A DNA stretch of 64,000 bases from JAZTZP01 sp045637525 (GCA_045637525.1 JAZTZP010000044.1:1-64000), one strand, 5' to 3'; positions 41,657-51,148 are shown, counted from the stretch's first letter. Numbers and translations: made by a program. Notes: generated from the letters alone by a model not told the origin.

Positions 41657-43684
41657 ATGAACAGAGATATTCGTTGTTTAAAAGGTATCGGAGATACCAG
41701 GGCTGCTTTGCTTGAAAAAATGAATATTAAAACAATTGGTGATTTGCTTTACCTTTTTCCGCGATCGTATGAAGACAGAACCAAGGTGAAATTCATTGCT
41801 GAGTGTATTGCAGAGGAGACGGTATGCGTATGTGTAACCGTTTTTTCTGCTGTACGTGAAAACCGTATTAAAAAAAATCTCGTAATATACAGCATGAAAG
41901 TGATGGATGAAACCGGTTTTTTGAACATCGTGTGGTTTAATAACCGCTACATAAAAAATGCTTTTAAAAAAGGCGAAGAATACATAATGTACGGTAAAAT
42001 AACCCGAGGTAGAATGGGCTTTGAAATGTCAAATCCCGTATACGAAAAAAGCGGAAGAGAACAGTATACCGGCAAGGTAATACCGATATATCCTTTAACA
42101 AACGGACTTACTCAGAAAAATATACAAGCCGCAATTTCACAGGCTCTTAAAAATATTGATAACGTTCCCGAATGTATACCCGATAAAATACGAAAGGCTT
42201 ATCGGCTTGCGGAGATGAATTTTGCGATAGAAAACATTCATTTTCCAAAGGATTTTGAAAGCTATTCAATTGCACGGCGAAGATTTGTTTTTGAAGAGCT
42301 TTTTGTGCTTCAGATGGCTCTTTCATATAAAAAGGCGCAACGTGGCATAAGTCCCGGACCTGTTTTTAATATTTCTGAATACCGATCGGATTTCTTAAAA
42401 AGCATGCCGTTTGAGCTTACAAAATCGCAGTTAAACACTTTAGCGGACGTTGACGAGGATTTTTCGGCAGGAAAACAAATGAGTCGCCTTGTTCAGGGCG
42501 ACGTAGGAAGCGGTAAGACGGTGATTGCTGCTTATGCGGCGTATATTGCGGCTATGAACGGATATCAGGCTGTAATTATGGCTCCTACCGAAATTTTAGC
42601 AGGACAACACTACGAAAGTCTTGCACCGATGTTTGAAAAGTTCGGAATTAAAACCGTATTGCTTACAGGAAGTCTAACACCAAAAAACAAGCGTGAGACA
42701 AAAACGCTTATTTCAGAAAATGAAGCAAAAATAATAATCGGAACAAATGCAGTCATGCAAAAAGATGTTACCTATTCAAATCTTGGACTTGTAGTTGTTG
42801 ATGAACAGCATAGATTCGGGGTTGAACAACGGGCAAAGCTTACTTCTAAAGGCTCAAATCCACATCTTCTGGTAATGTCTGCAACACCTATACCGAGAAC
42901 TCTCGCATTGATTTTATACGGTGATTTAAGTATTTCTGTTATAAACGAATTACCACCGGGAAGAAAACCGGTAAAAACATATGCAGTCGGCGAAAATATG
43001 CGTGAACGAATAGAACGATTTATAGAAAAGAACGTTTTAGAAGGCGGTCAGTGTTATGTAGTTTGTCCGCTTATAGAAGAAACCGAAAAGAGTGACTTAA
43101 ACAACGCAGTAGAGCTTAAAACACATCTTAGCGGAGTTTTTCCTGAGTTTCGTGTAGGTCTTATGCATGGCAAGATGAAACCTGCTGAAAAGGACGAAGT
43201 AATGGCAAAGTTTGCTGACGGGAATATCGACATTCTCGTTTCAACCACCGTAGTTGAGGTTGGGGTTAATGTACCAAACAGCAATCTGATGATAATTGAA
43301 AACGCAGAACGTTTCGGGCTCAGTCAGCTTCATCAGCTACGCGGCCGTGTGGGAAGAGGCAAACGTCAGAGCCACTGTGTATTATTTGCTCACGGGACAA
43401 ATGAAGTCACAAAAAAACGCATGGAAACTATGTGTATGTCTAATGATGGATTTTATATTTCTGAACAGGATCTGAAATTACGCGGTCCGGGTGATTTTTT
43501 CGGAACAAGACAGCATGGCTTGCCTGAAATGAAAATTGCCAATCTTTTCGAAGATTCAGATCTTTTGCGGATAGCTCAGAAATCTGTTTCGGAAATTTAT
43601 AAATCTGATCCCAAATTAGAAAATTATCCTGTTTTAAAAGCCCGTATTGAAAACATATATAACGATGCAGGTGTTTTAAATTAG
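41657..43684 (+). CDS. recG: ATP-dependent DNA helicase RecG
   Basis: A 675-residue branch-migration helicase. An N-terminal wedge/OB domain (CLKGIGDTRAALLEK, then LFPRSYEDRT) precedes SF2 motifs: Walker A VQGDVGSGKTVIA, DEQHR (DExH box), SATPIPRTLAL, and VVEVGVNVPNSN with the QLHQLRGRVGRG motif VI. The ATG at 41657 is preferred; TTG 41645 lies inside fakA and both have weak ribosome sites. Length is normal. Confidence 0.95.
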   Translation: MNRDIRCLKGIGDTRAALLEKMNIKTIGDLLYLFPRSYEDRTKVKFIAECIAEETVCVCVTVFSAVRENRIKKNLVIYSMKVMDETGFLNIVWFNNRYIKNAFKKGEEYIMYGKITRGRMGFEMSNPVYEKSGREQYTGKVIPIYPLTNGLTQKNIQAAISQALKNIDNVPECIPDKIRKAYRLAEMNFAIENIHFPKDFESYSIARRRFVFEELFVLQMALSYKKAQRGISPGPVFNISEYRSDFLKSMPFELTKSQLNTLADVDEDFSAGKQMSRLVQGDVGSGKTVIAAYAAYIAAMNGYQAVIMAPTEILAGQHYESLAPMFEKFGIKTVLLTGSLTPKNKRETKTLISENEAKIIIGTNAVMQKDVTYSNLGLVVVDEQHRFGVEQRAKLTSKGSNPHLLVMSATPIPRTLALILYGDLSISVINELPPGRKPVKTYAVGENMRERIERFIEKNVLEGGQCYVVCPLIEETEKSDLNNAVELKTHLSGVFPEFRVGLMHGKMKPAEKDEVMAKFADGNIDILVSTTVVEVGVNVPNSNLMIIENAERFGLSQLHQLRGRVGRGKRQSHCVLFAHGTNEVTKKRMETMCMSNDGFYISEQDLKLRGPGDFFGTRQHGLPEMKIANLFEDSDLLRIAQKSVSEIYKSDPKLENYPVLKARIENIYNDAGVLN

Positions 43685-43694
43685 TTTTTTATCT

Positions 43695-43730
43695 TTTAGG
43701 AAATTGCGTGCTTTTGCAATTTTCTAAATT
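43695..43730. repeat. Dispersed palindromic repeat, copy 4
   Basis: TTAGGAAATTGC and GCAATTTTCTAA form a 12-bp stem with one G-U pair around an 8-base loop. The left arm is identical to copy 2 over AGGAAATTGCG. Confidence 0.55.
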
Positions 43731-43732
43731 AC

Positions 43733-43792
43733 AAAAAAGTCTACTTAATTGAAGTGAGCTGTGCGAACGACAATCACGATAGTGACTTTTTT
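43733..43792 (+). terminator. Structured region ending in a T-run between recG and fabF
   Basis: AAAAAAGTC (43733-43741) and GACTTTTTT (43784-43792) can close a branched structure holding ACTT/AAGT and TCAC/GTGA hairpins. The run of six T makes termination after recG likely, although the inner stems are short. A regulatory leader of fabF is possible. Confidence 0.45.
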
Positions 43793-43825
43793 ATAAAGTT
43801 AAATTTCAAGGAGAGTGTGTATCAA

Positions 43826-45043
43826 ATGAAGAAAATTGTAATTACCGGAATGGGAGCTGTTACGCCTGTTGGAATCGGTGTTGATAATTATTGGAAAAAT
43901 CTTATAAACGGAGTAAGCGGTATTGATTTTATCAAAAATTTCGACACATCAGAGCTTCCTGTAAAGGTTGGTGCCGAAATTAAGGATTATAATCCGCTTG
44001 ATTATTTATCGAAAAAGCAGGAAAAAGAACTTTCTTTATTTATGCAATATGCGTATATTGCAGCTAATGAGGCTTTTTCTCAAAGCGGTATCGGAAAAGG
44101 CGATGACAGAACAGCTATCGTCATGGGAACTGCTCTAAACGGAATGAGTACCATATGTGAAACACAACAGGAAATAGATTCCGGAAAAACTACAAAAGTA
44201 AGCCCGCGTTTTATACCGAAAGTGATGGGTAATATATGTGCAAGTATATTTGCAATCGAACACGAAATCAAAGGTCCGAGCATGACTGTAAATACTGCGT
44301 GCTCGTCGGGCGGTGATGCTTTTATACTTGGTTGTATGTTTTTAGAAAGCGGTCAGGCTGACTGTGCTGTTATAATGGGCGGTGAATCAATATTCTGTTC
44401 GCTTGCTATGTCCGGTCTTGCTCAATCAAAAGCCTTGTCCTTAGAAAGCGAAGATCCATCGAGAGCATGTACACCGTTTGATCTGAACAGAAACGGATTT
44501 GTAATGGGCGAGGGCGGAGGTGCCATGATTATTGAAACCGAAGAGCATGCGTTAGCACGAGGTGCAAAGATTATAGCGGAGGTTGCCGGATATGCCAATA
44601 CTTCTGATGCGTATCATATAACGCATCCGCACCCTGATGGCGACGGAGCAGAAAGATGTATGAGAGCGGCACTTTTAAAGGCAGGAATGAAACCGGAAGA
44701 GGTCGGATATATAAATACTCACGGTACATCCACAAAGGTCGGAGACGCTATTGAGACGAGAGCGATAAAAAGAGTGTTTGGTGATAACATTTCAGTCAGC
44801 TCTACAAAGAGTGCTACCGGTCACTTAATGGGTGCCGGAGGTATTACGGAGCTTATTGCGTGCGTGAATGCAATTAACAGCGGAATTCTTCCGCCGACGC
44901 TCAATTATACCACGCCTGATCCCGAATGTGATTTAAACTGCATCCCGGGTAAGGCAATAGAGAAAAATATAAAAGCAGCAGCTTCTAACGCGTTTGGGTT
45001 TGGCGGACAGAACTCAACCCTTATAGTGAAGAAATACGAATAA
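43826..45043 (+). CDS. fabF: 3-oxoacyl-ACP synthase II
   Basis: A 405-residue condensing enzyme of fatty acid elongation. The Cys-His-His triad is present: C159 in VNTACSSGG, His in NTHGTST and His in SATGHLMGAGG. The opening MKKIVITGMGAVTPVG is typical. The ATG at 43826 lies 11 bases after AAGGAG. It stands apart from a fab cluster here. Confidence 0.94.
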   Translation: MKKIVITGMGAVTPVGIGVDNYWKNLINGVSGIDFIKNFDTSELPVKVGAEIKDYNPLDYLSKKQEKELSLFMQYAYIAANEAFSQSGIGKGDDRTAIVMGTALNGMSTICETQQEIDSGKTTKVSPRFIPKVMGNICASIFAIEHEIKGPSMTVNTACSSGGDAFILGCMFLESGQADCAVIMGGESIFCSLAMSGLAQSKALSLESEDPSRACTPFDLNRNGFVMGEGGGAMIIETEEHALARGAKIIAEVAGYANTSDAYHITHPHPDGDGAERCMRAALLKAGMKPEEVGYINTHGTSTKVGDAIETRAIKRVFGDNISVSSTKSATGHLMGAGGITELIACVNAINSGILPPTLNYTTPDPECDLNCIPGKAIEKNIKAAASNAFGFGGQNSTLIVKKYE

Positions 45044-45051
45044 ATCAATTA

Positions 45052-45077
45052 AAAGGGGTTGTTTTGACAACCTCTTT
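45052..45077 (+). terminator. Hairpin after fabF, weak terminator
   Basis: AAAGGGGTTGT (45052-45062) pairs with ACAACCTCTTT (45067-45077) with one G-U pair, loop TTTG. The downstream sequence is AT-rich but lacks a strong T-run, so readthrough into the pseudouridine synthase gene is likely. Confidence 0.55.
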
Positions 45078-45104
45078 AATTTAATATTAAAGGAGAAAAA
45101 ACAC

Positions 45105-45827
45105 ATGGGAGAAATTGTAAGACTTCAAAAATATATTTCAATGTGCGGCGAGGCGTCAAGACGTGCGGCTGAGAAGCTTATTTCTGACGGAAAAGTCAGC
45201 GTTAATGATGAAATCATAACTGAACTTGGTACAAAGGTTGAAATCGGAGCTGATAAAGTGAAAATTAACGGAAAACTTTTAAAGCCTATAACAAAGAAAT
45301 ATTATATAATGCTTAACAAACCGGCGGGCTATGTAACAACCGCAAAGGATCAATTCGACCGCCCGACTGTAATGGATTTAATAAAAACAGAAATTCATAC
45401 ACGTGTATATCCGGTAGGCAGACTTGATTATGAAACCGAAGGACTTCTTATTATGACAAACGATGGTGAATTTTCCAACAAAATTATGCATCCGAGGTAT
45501 AATAAGAATAAAACTTATATAGCTGTTTTAAAAAACGGTATAACAATAAGTGCACTCAATAAACTTCGCAGAGGAGTTATTATCGACGGATTTAAAACCA
45601 GTCCGGCTGAAGTGGAAATATTAGAAACGGTGCAGGGAAAAACTACGGTGCAAATTACGATACATGAAGGAAAAAACCGTCAGGTGAGGCGAATGTTTGA
45701 AGCAGTAGGAAGTAAAGTTCAGTATCTTCAGCGAACAGCCATAGGCGACATTGAACTCGGCAATCTTCCTTTAGGCAGATGGCGGTATCTTACAGCTCAT
45801 GAAGTTGATAAACTTATAAGAATGTAA
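45105..45827 (+). CDS. rRNA pseudouridine synthase (RsuA/RluB/RluE family)
   Basis: A 240-residue enzyme with an N-terminal S4 RNA-binding domain (LQKYISMCGEASRRAAEKLI) and the RsuA-type catalytic domain: VGRLDYETEGLLIMTNDG contains the catalytic Asp, and EGKNRQVRRMFEAVG closes the family signature. Architecture fits RluB-like 23S rRNA enzymes, but the target uridine cannot be told. AAAGGAG precedes the ATG. Confidence 0.9.
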   Translation: MGEIVRLQKYISMCGEASRRAAEKLISDGKVSVNDEIITELGTKVEIGADKVKINGKLLKPITKKYYIMLNKPAGYVTTAKDQFDRPTVMDLIKTEIHTRVYPVGRLDYETEGLLIMTNDGEFSNKIMHPRYNKNKTYIAVLKNGITISALNKLRRGVIIDGFKTSPAEVEILETVQGKTTVQITIHEGKNRQVRRMFEAVGSKVQYLQRTAIGDIELGNLPLGRWRYLTAHEVDKLIRM

Positions 45828-45899
45828 ACGTTGTGAATTATAAACAAAAAAAGATGGATATACACATTAATTTTCGTTACTTAACATTTTGATTTGATA

Positions 45900-45928
45900 T
45901 TGCAAAATCTGACAAATTAGAGTATAAT
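45900..45928 (+). promoter_or_regulatory. Promoter of the Na+-decarboxylase operon
   Basis: TTGCAA (45900-45905), 17 bases, TATAAT (45923-45928). Confidence 0.75.
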
Positions 45929-45935
45929 ATAAAGT

Positions 45936-46041
45936 GGGTTAAATTTTGATAACCCGTTACTTCAAATTTTATTTATTTAAGTAAAAATAGGTAGTATTCA
46001 TTAAAATATTCACTGAATAAAAATTAATGAAAACTGCCTGT
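45936..46041 (+). promoter_or_regulatory. Structured 5' leader of the decarboxylase operon
   Basis: The leader of about 135 bases can fold a GGGTTA/TAACCC hairpin (45936-45955). A longer one follows, in which AGGTAGTATTCATTAA (about 45990) faces TTAATGAAAACTGCCT (about 46025) with two imperfect pairs. No known riboswitch class is recognised. The 240-base gap holds nothing else. Confidence 0.4.
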
Positions 46042-46067
46042 ATGATTATATTTATGGAGGTTTCAGT

Positions 46068-47618
46068 ATGGGAACAGTTGATAAGCTAACCGAGCTTCAA
46101 TACCGCAGAAGTGTAATCGAAAAATGCGGTGGAGATGCTAAGGTACAAAAACAGCACGATGCGGGCAAACTGACAGCTCGTGAAAGAATCAGCGAACTAT
46201 TTGATGAAGGCAGCTTCATTGAGCTTGACGCGTTTGTCACACACAGATGCACAGAGTTCGGAATGGACACAGTTGAAGCTCCTGCTGACGGAGTAGTTAC
46301 CGGCTACGGTACGGTAGACGGAAGACTTGTATTCGCTTACTGCCAGGATTTCACCGTTATCGGAGGATCTTTGGGCGAGATGCAGGCAAAGAAAATCTGC
46401 AAGGTAATGGACATGGCTGCTAAAATGGGAGCTCCGATTATCGGAGTAAACGACTCCGGCGGTGCTCGTATTCAGGAAGGTGTTGCGGCTCTTTCGGGAT
46501 ATGGCGAGATATTTATGCGTAATGTAAGAAATTCGGGTGTAATTCCTCAGATTTCAGTTATTATGGGACCATGTGCAGGCGGTGCAGTATATTCACCGGC
46601 ATTAACTGATTTTATATTTATGGTTGATAAAACATCTAAAATGTTTATAACAGGACCGCAGGTTGTTTCATCTGTTACCGGTGAAAACGTATCTGATGAA
46701 GAGCTTGGCGGTGCAGCTGTGCATTCTTCAAAGTCGGGAGTAGCTCATTTTACAGCGGCTGACGATAAAGAATGTATTGCGAAGATTAAGAGACTGCTCA
46801 GTTTCTTACCACAGAACAATCTCGAAGAAATCCCTTATGAAATTTCCGCTGATGATGCAAATCGCATTTCGCAGGAGCTTACAACGATTGTTCCTGATTC
46901 TGCAAATACCGCTTATGATGTAAAAGATGCTATCCATCAGATTGTTGATAATGGTGACTTCTTTGAAGTTCAGGAAGGATTTGCACAAAACATAGTTGTT
47001 GGTTTTGCAAGAATGAACGGAAGTACTATCGGTATAGTGGCTAATCAGCCGAAGGTTCGTGCCGGTGCGCTTGACAGAGACGCATCAGATAAAGGTGCTC
47101 GTTTTATCAGATTTTGTGACAGCTTTAATATTCCGGTCGTTACATTTACGGACGTTCCCGGCTATTTCCCGGGTGTTGATGAAGAACACGGCGGAATTAT
47201 AAGACACGGTGCAAAGCTTTTATATGCGTATGCAGAAGCAACTGTACCGAAGATAAATGTGATTTTAAGAAAAGCATACGGTGGCGCTTACATAGCAATG
47301 AGTTCAAAGCATCTCGGTGCAGATATGGTATTTGCATGGCCTACTGCTGAGATTGCGGTTATGGGCCCCGAAGGTGCGGCAAACATTATATTCAAGAATG
47401 ATATTGCAAACAGCAGTGACCCTATGACTACAAGACAAGAAAAGATTGCTGAATACAGGGACAAGTTTGCTTCTCCGTTTGAGGCGGCAAGACTTGGCTA
47501 TGTGGATGACGTAATAGAACCTGATTCTACACGTCCACGGATTATATCAGCACTTGAAATGCTCGCATCAAAGCGTGAAACACTGCCTGCTAAAAAGCAC
47601 GGAAATATCCCTGTTTAA
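46068..47618 (+). CDS. mmdA: Acyl-CoA carboxyltransferase, methylmalonyl-CoA decarboxylase alpha type
   Basis: A 516-residue carboxyltransferase of the PccB/MmdA family that moves CO2 from (S)-methylmalonyl-CoA to enzyme-bound biotin. Both crotonase-like halves are visible: the oxyanion-hole segments GVNDSGGARIQEGV and MGPCAGGAVYSPAL in the first, and DVPGYFPGVDEEHGGIIRHGAK and YGGAYIAMSSKHLGAD in the second. Followed by gamma, biotin-carrier and beta subunits, it is the decarboxylase alpha subunit rather than a biotin-dependent carboxylase part; no biotin carboxylase gene is seen. GGAGG precedes the ATG. Confidence 0.9.
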   Translation: MGTVDKLTELQYRRSVIEKCGGDAKVQKQHDAGKLTARERISELFDEGSFIELDAFVTHRCTEFGMDTVEAPADGVVTGYGTVDGRLVFAYCQDFTVIGGSLGEMQAKKICKVMDMAAKMGAPIIGVNDSGGARIQEGVAALSGYGEIFMRNVRNSGVIPQISVIMGPCAGGAVYSPALTDFIFMVDKTSKMFITGPQVVSSVTGENVSDEELGGAAVHSSKSGVAHFTAADDKECIAKIKRLLSFLPQNNLEEIPYEISADDANRISQELTTIVPDSANTAYDVKDAIHQIVDNGDFFEVQEGFAQNIVVGFARMNGSTIGIVANQPKVRAGALDRDASDKGARFIRFCDSFNIPVVTFTDVPGYFPGVDEEHGGIIRHGAKLLYAYAEATVPKINVILRKAYGGAYIAMSSKHLGADMVFAWPTAEIAVMGPEGAANIIFKNDIANSSDPMTTRQEKIAEYRDKFASPFEAARLGYVDDVIEPDSTRPRIISALEMLASKRETLPAKKHGNIPV

Positions 47619-47636
47619 TATAAGGAGGCGAGTTTT

Positions 47637-47999
47637 ATGACTTTAGGTGAAGCTTTAGTACAAGGTCTTCAGACTACTGTGCTTGGAATGCTGACTGTAT
47701 TTGCCGTTCTTGTAATTCTTATGATTGCAATAGCAATAATGAAAAAGGTATTTTACAAGCCGGTTGTTACAAAACCTGTGACTGAACAACAGACAGCTCC
47801 CGCTTCTGCAGTGGTTGAGACTGCCGAAACAGATGATGAAGATGAAGAAGAGCTTATCGCTGTTTTAACAGCAGCAATAGCCGCATCTTTAAATACATCA
47901 ACATATAATTTAAAAATCAAATCATTCAGAAGAACTGATAAAAGAACTCCTGCATGGAATGCAGCCGGAGTTAAAGATGTTATAAATTCAAGATTTTAG
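47637..47999 (+). CDS. Na+ pump decarboxylase gamma subunit (OadG-like)
   Basis: A 120-residue protein with one N-terminal membrane helix (about 14-36), a Glu/Asp-rich linker, and a C-terminal region ending TPAWNAAGVKDVINSRF, typical of the OadG/MmdD families. It holds the alpha and beta subunits together in the membrane complex. It starts 18 bases after mmdA with AAGGAGG. Confidence 0.85.
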   Translation: MTLGEALVQGLQTTVLGMLTVFAVLVILMIAIAIMKKVFYKPVVTKPVTEQQTAPASAVVETAETDDEDEEELIAVLTAAIAASLNTSTYNLKIKSFRRTDKRTPAWNAAGVKDVINSRF

Positions 48000-48011
48000 G
48001 AGGAAATATAG

Positions 48012-48386
48012 ATGAGAAAGTTTAATATTACCGTAAACGGAAAATCATATGAGGTTGACGTTGAAGAAATTGGCGGAGTAAGCACTGCTGCTCCTGTAGC
48101 TGCTCCTGTTGTAAAAGCAGCTCCTGCAGCTCCTGCAGCTCCGGCGGCACCAAAAGCAGCTCCTGTTGCAGGCGCAACTCAGGTTACAGCACCGATGCCG
48201 GGAACAATTGTATCTGTAAAGGTTAATGCAGGTGATGCAGTAAAGAGTGGTGACGTTGTTGCAATTCTTGAGGCTATGAAAATGGAAAATGAAATTTTCG
48301 CCGGAGTCGACGGTACTGTTGCTGGCGTGAGCGTTTCTTCAGGCGATGCTGTAAGCACAGGCGATGTTATTGTATCAATTTCGTAA
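48012..48386 (+). CDS. mmdC: Biotin carrier subunit of the Na+-translocating decarboxylase
   Basis: A 124-residue protein: a short N-terminal domain, an Ala/Pro-rich flexible linker (about 25-55), and a biotinyl domain with EAMKME, whose lysine K90 should carry biotin. PMPGTIVSV and the mirrored VDGTVAGVSV half complete the fold. It swings between the carboxyltransferase subunits and the membrane pump. AGGAGG precedes the ATG. Confidence 0.92.
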   Translation: MRKFNITVNGKSYEVDVEEIGGVSTAAPVAAPVVKAAPAAPAAPAAPKAAPVAGATQVTAPMPGTIVSVKVNAGDAVKSGDVVAILEAMKMENEIFAGVDGTVAGVSVSSGDAVSTGDVIVSIS

Positions 48387-48424
48387 TTCAAAACATGAAT
48401 TTTTAAGAAAGTGGTGAAATAACA

Positions 48425-49681
48425 GTGTTACAAAGTATTATTAACTTTTTAGGCGAAACCGGAGTTGCTAAGATGGCTATGCAAATGCAGGAAGCGTTTT
48501 CAGCTGGTAACTATCTTCAGGCCGTTGGAACGCCGGTCATGCTTATTATAGCTTGTGTGCTTATATACCTTGCTATTGTGAAAAAATTTGAGCCGTTACT
48601 TCTTTTACCGATAGCTTTCGGTATGCTTCTTACAAATCTCCCGATGGAGTTTACACAGAAACTTATGCATACAGAATTTTTCGTTGATGACGGTACGGGT
48701 AAATTTTTAATTGATGGTCATCCTGATATTCAGAGAATAGTGTCGGAAGGCGGTTTGCTTGACCTTCTTTACCTTGGTGTTAAACTCGGTATTTATCCGC
48801 CGCTTATATTCCTCGGAATCGGTGTTATGACAGATTTCGGACCTTTGATATCTAATCCTAAGAGTCTTCTTCTGGGCGCAGCAGCTCAGTTAGGAGTATT
48901 CATAGCATTTACTCTTGCTTTGGTTTTAGGTGCTTTAGGTCTCGGATTTGACGTTAAGGATGCGGCGTCTATCGGAATTATCGGTGGTGCTGACGGACCT
49001 ACTGCTATTTATGTTACAAAAACATTGGCTCCGGCTCTTCTTCCGGCAATAGCTGTTGCTGCATATTCATATATGGCGCTGATACCATTGATTCAACCGC
49101 CGATTATGAAGCTTTTAACGAAGGCTGAAGACAGAAAAATCGTTATGGAACAGTTAAGACCTGTATCAAAAACCGAGAAAATCCTTTTCCCGATTATTGT
49201 TACGATAGTTATTGCATTTATAGTTCCTGATGCTGTTACGTTAGTCGGAATGCTTATGCTTGGTAATCTTGCTAAAGAAAGCGGAGTTTGCGACAGAATT
49301 TCAAATACAATGCAAAATGAACTCATGAATATTGTTACAATATTCCTTGGCGTTACGGTTGGTGCTACTGCAACAGCTGAAACCTTCTTAAATCTTCAGA
49401 CTCTTGGAATTGTTGCACTCGGTCTTATGGCATTTTCGTTCTCAACGGCGGGAGGACTTATTTTCGGAAATGTGCTGTGCAGAGTTTCAGGCGGCAAGGT
49501 TAATCCGCTTATCGGTTCAGCAGGTGTTTCTGCCGTGCCTATGGCTGCACGTGTTTCTCAGATGGTCGGACAAAAGGAAAATCCATCAAACTTCCTTTTG
49601 ATGCATGCTATGGGACCAAACGTTGCCGGTGTTATCGGTTCATCTGTTGCGGCAGGTGTGTTCCTTGCAATGTTCGGTTAA
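48425..49681 (+). CDS. mmdB: Na+-pumping decarboxylase beta subunit (OadB/MmdB)
   Basis: A 418-residue polytopic membrane protein that decarboxylates carboxybiotin and expels Na+. The conserved IGIIGGADGPTAIYVT loop (Asp essential in OadB) and the SAGVSAVPMAARVSQ and NVAGVIGSSVAAGVFL segments are present. About ten membrane segments are visible. The start is GTG at 48425 with GGTG upstream. Confidence 0.92.
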   Translation: MLQSIINFLGETGVAKMAMQMQEAFSAGNYLQAVGTPVMLIIACVLIYLAIVKKFEPLLLLPIAFGMLLTNLPMEFTQKLMHTEFFVDDGTGKFLIDGHPDIQRIVSEGGLLDLLYLGVKLGIYPPLIFLGIGVMTDFGPLISNPKSLLLGAAAQLGVFIAFTLALVLGALGLGFDVKDAASIGIIGGADGPTAIYVTKTLAPALLPAIAVAAYSYMALIPLIQPPIMKLLTKAEDRKIVMEQLRPVSKTEKILFPIIVTIVIAFIVPDAVTLVGMLMLGNLAKESGVCDRISNTMQNELMNIVTIFLGVTVGATATAETFLNLQTLGIVALGLMAFSFSTAGGLIFGNVLCRVSGGKVNPLIGSAGVSAVPMAARVSQMVGQKENPSNFLLMHAMGPNVAGVIGSSVAAGVFLAMFG

Positions 49682-49736
49682 TATTTTGAATTTACATAGT
49701 TTTTATTATCAGGATAATAGAATAGGAGTGAAATAA

Positions 49737-51137
49737 ATGGCTAAGCCGGTAAAAATTACTGAAACTATTTTACGTGATGCGCATCAGTCTCTGATTGCAA
49801 CACGTATGACAACAGAACAAATACTTCCTATCGTTGAAAAGCTTGACGATATAGGATATAACTCCCTTGAAGCATGGGGAGGCGCCACATTCGACGCCTG
49901 CCTCCGTTTCTTAAATGAAGATCCGTGGGAAAGATTAAGAAAGATTAAAGATAAAGCTAAGAAAACACCTTTGCAGATGCTGTTCAGAGGTCAGAACATT
50001 CTTGGTTACAGACATTATGCTGATGACGTTGTTGAATATTTTGTTCAGAAGTCTATCGCTAACGGTATTGATATTCTCAGAATTTTCGATGCTTTAAACG
50101 ATGTCAGAAATCTTGAATGCGCAATTAAAGCATGTCAGAAGGAAAAAGGTCATGTACAAGCTACGGTTTGTTACACAATCAGCCCTGTACATAATACAGA
50201 AAGCTTTGTGAAAATGGCTAAACAGCTTGAAGATATGGGTGCTGATTCTATTTGTATAAAGGATATGGCCGGATTGCTTCTTCCTTATACTGCTTACGAC
50301 CTTGTTAAAGCTATGAAAGAAACTGTGTCTATTCCGATACAGCTTCATACTCACTATACAAGCGGTGTTGCCGCAATGACATATCTTAAGGCTATTGAAG
50401 CCGGTGTGGATATTGTTGACTGTGCTGTGTCACCGTTGGCACTCGGCACAAGCCAGCCACCTACCGAGCCGTTAGTTGCAGCTCTTCAGGGTACTGAGTA
50501 TGATACAGGAATAGATCTTACAAAGCTTACAGAAATTACCGAGTATTTCAAACCGCTGAGAGAAGAATTTATTTCAAGCGGATTGTTAAATCCGAAGGTA
50601 ATGGGCGTTGATGTTAATACACTTCAATATCAGGTGCCGGGCGGTATGCTTTCAAATCTTGTTTCTCAGCTTAAGCAACAGGGACGTGAGGATGCATTTG
50701 ATGAAGTTTTAAAAGAAGTTCCACGTGTTCGTGCTGATCTCGGATATCCGCCGCTTGTTACACCGTCAAGTCAGATTGTGGGTACACAGGCTGTTTTAAA
50801 TGTATTAATGGGTGAGAGATATAAAATGATATCAAAAGAAACTAAGGGTATAGTACGTGGCGAATATGGTAAGTGTCCTGTTGAAATAGATCCGGAGCTT
50901 GTAAAGAAAATCATCGGCGACGAAAAACGAATCACTTGTCGTCCTGCTGATATGATTGATAATGAGCTTGATAAGTTAAGAGAAGAATGTGCTGAATGGA
51001 TTGAACAGGATGAAGACGTATTAAGCTATGCTTTATTCGATCAGGTTGCTGTAAAGTTCTTTGAATACAGAAGAGCTCAGAAATATAAAATTGACGGCTC
51101 TTTAGTTGATATGGATAACAAAGTACACCCCGTTTGA
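49737..51137 (+). CDS. oadA: Oxaloacetate decarboxylase alpha-type carboxyltransferase (no biotin domain)
   Basis: A 466-residue protein with the pyruvate/oxaloacetate carboxyltransferase TIM barrel (ETILRDAHQSLIATRM; metal-binding His in LHTHYTSG; the catalytic-site Lys in SICIKDMAG) and the PYC/OADA accessory domain. It ends near KVHPV without the C-terminal biotinyl domain that OadA often carries, so it must use the separate biotin carrier. With mmdA in the same operon the pump has two entry reactions. AGGAG precedes the ATG, and a terminator follows. Confidence 0.9.
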   Translation: MAKPVKITETILRDAHQSLIATRMTTEQILPIVEKLDDIGYNSLEAWGGATFDACLRFLNEDPWERLRKIKDKAKKTPLQMLFRGQNILGYRHYADDVVEYFVQKSIANGIDILRIFDALNDVRNLECAIKACQKEKGHVQATVCYTISPVHNTESFVKMAKQLEDMGADSICIKDMAGLLLPYTAYDLVKAMKETVSIPIQLHTHYTSGVAAMTYLKAIEAGVDIVDCAVSPLALGTSQPPTEPLVAALQGTEYDTGIDLTKLTEITEYFKPLREEFISSGLLNPKVMGVDVNTLQYQVPGGMLSNLVSQLKQQGREDAFDEVLKEVPRVRADLGYPPLVTPSSQIVGTQAVLNVLMGERYKMISKETKGIVRGEYGKCPVEIDPELVKKIIGDEKRITCRPADMIDNELDKLREECAEWIEQDEDVLSYALFDQVAVKFFEYRRAQKYKIDGSLVDMDNKVHPV

Positions 51138-51148
51138 TAATCAATTTA

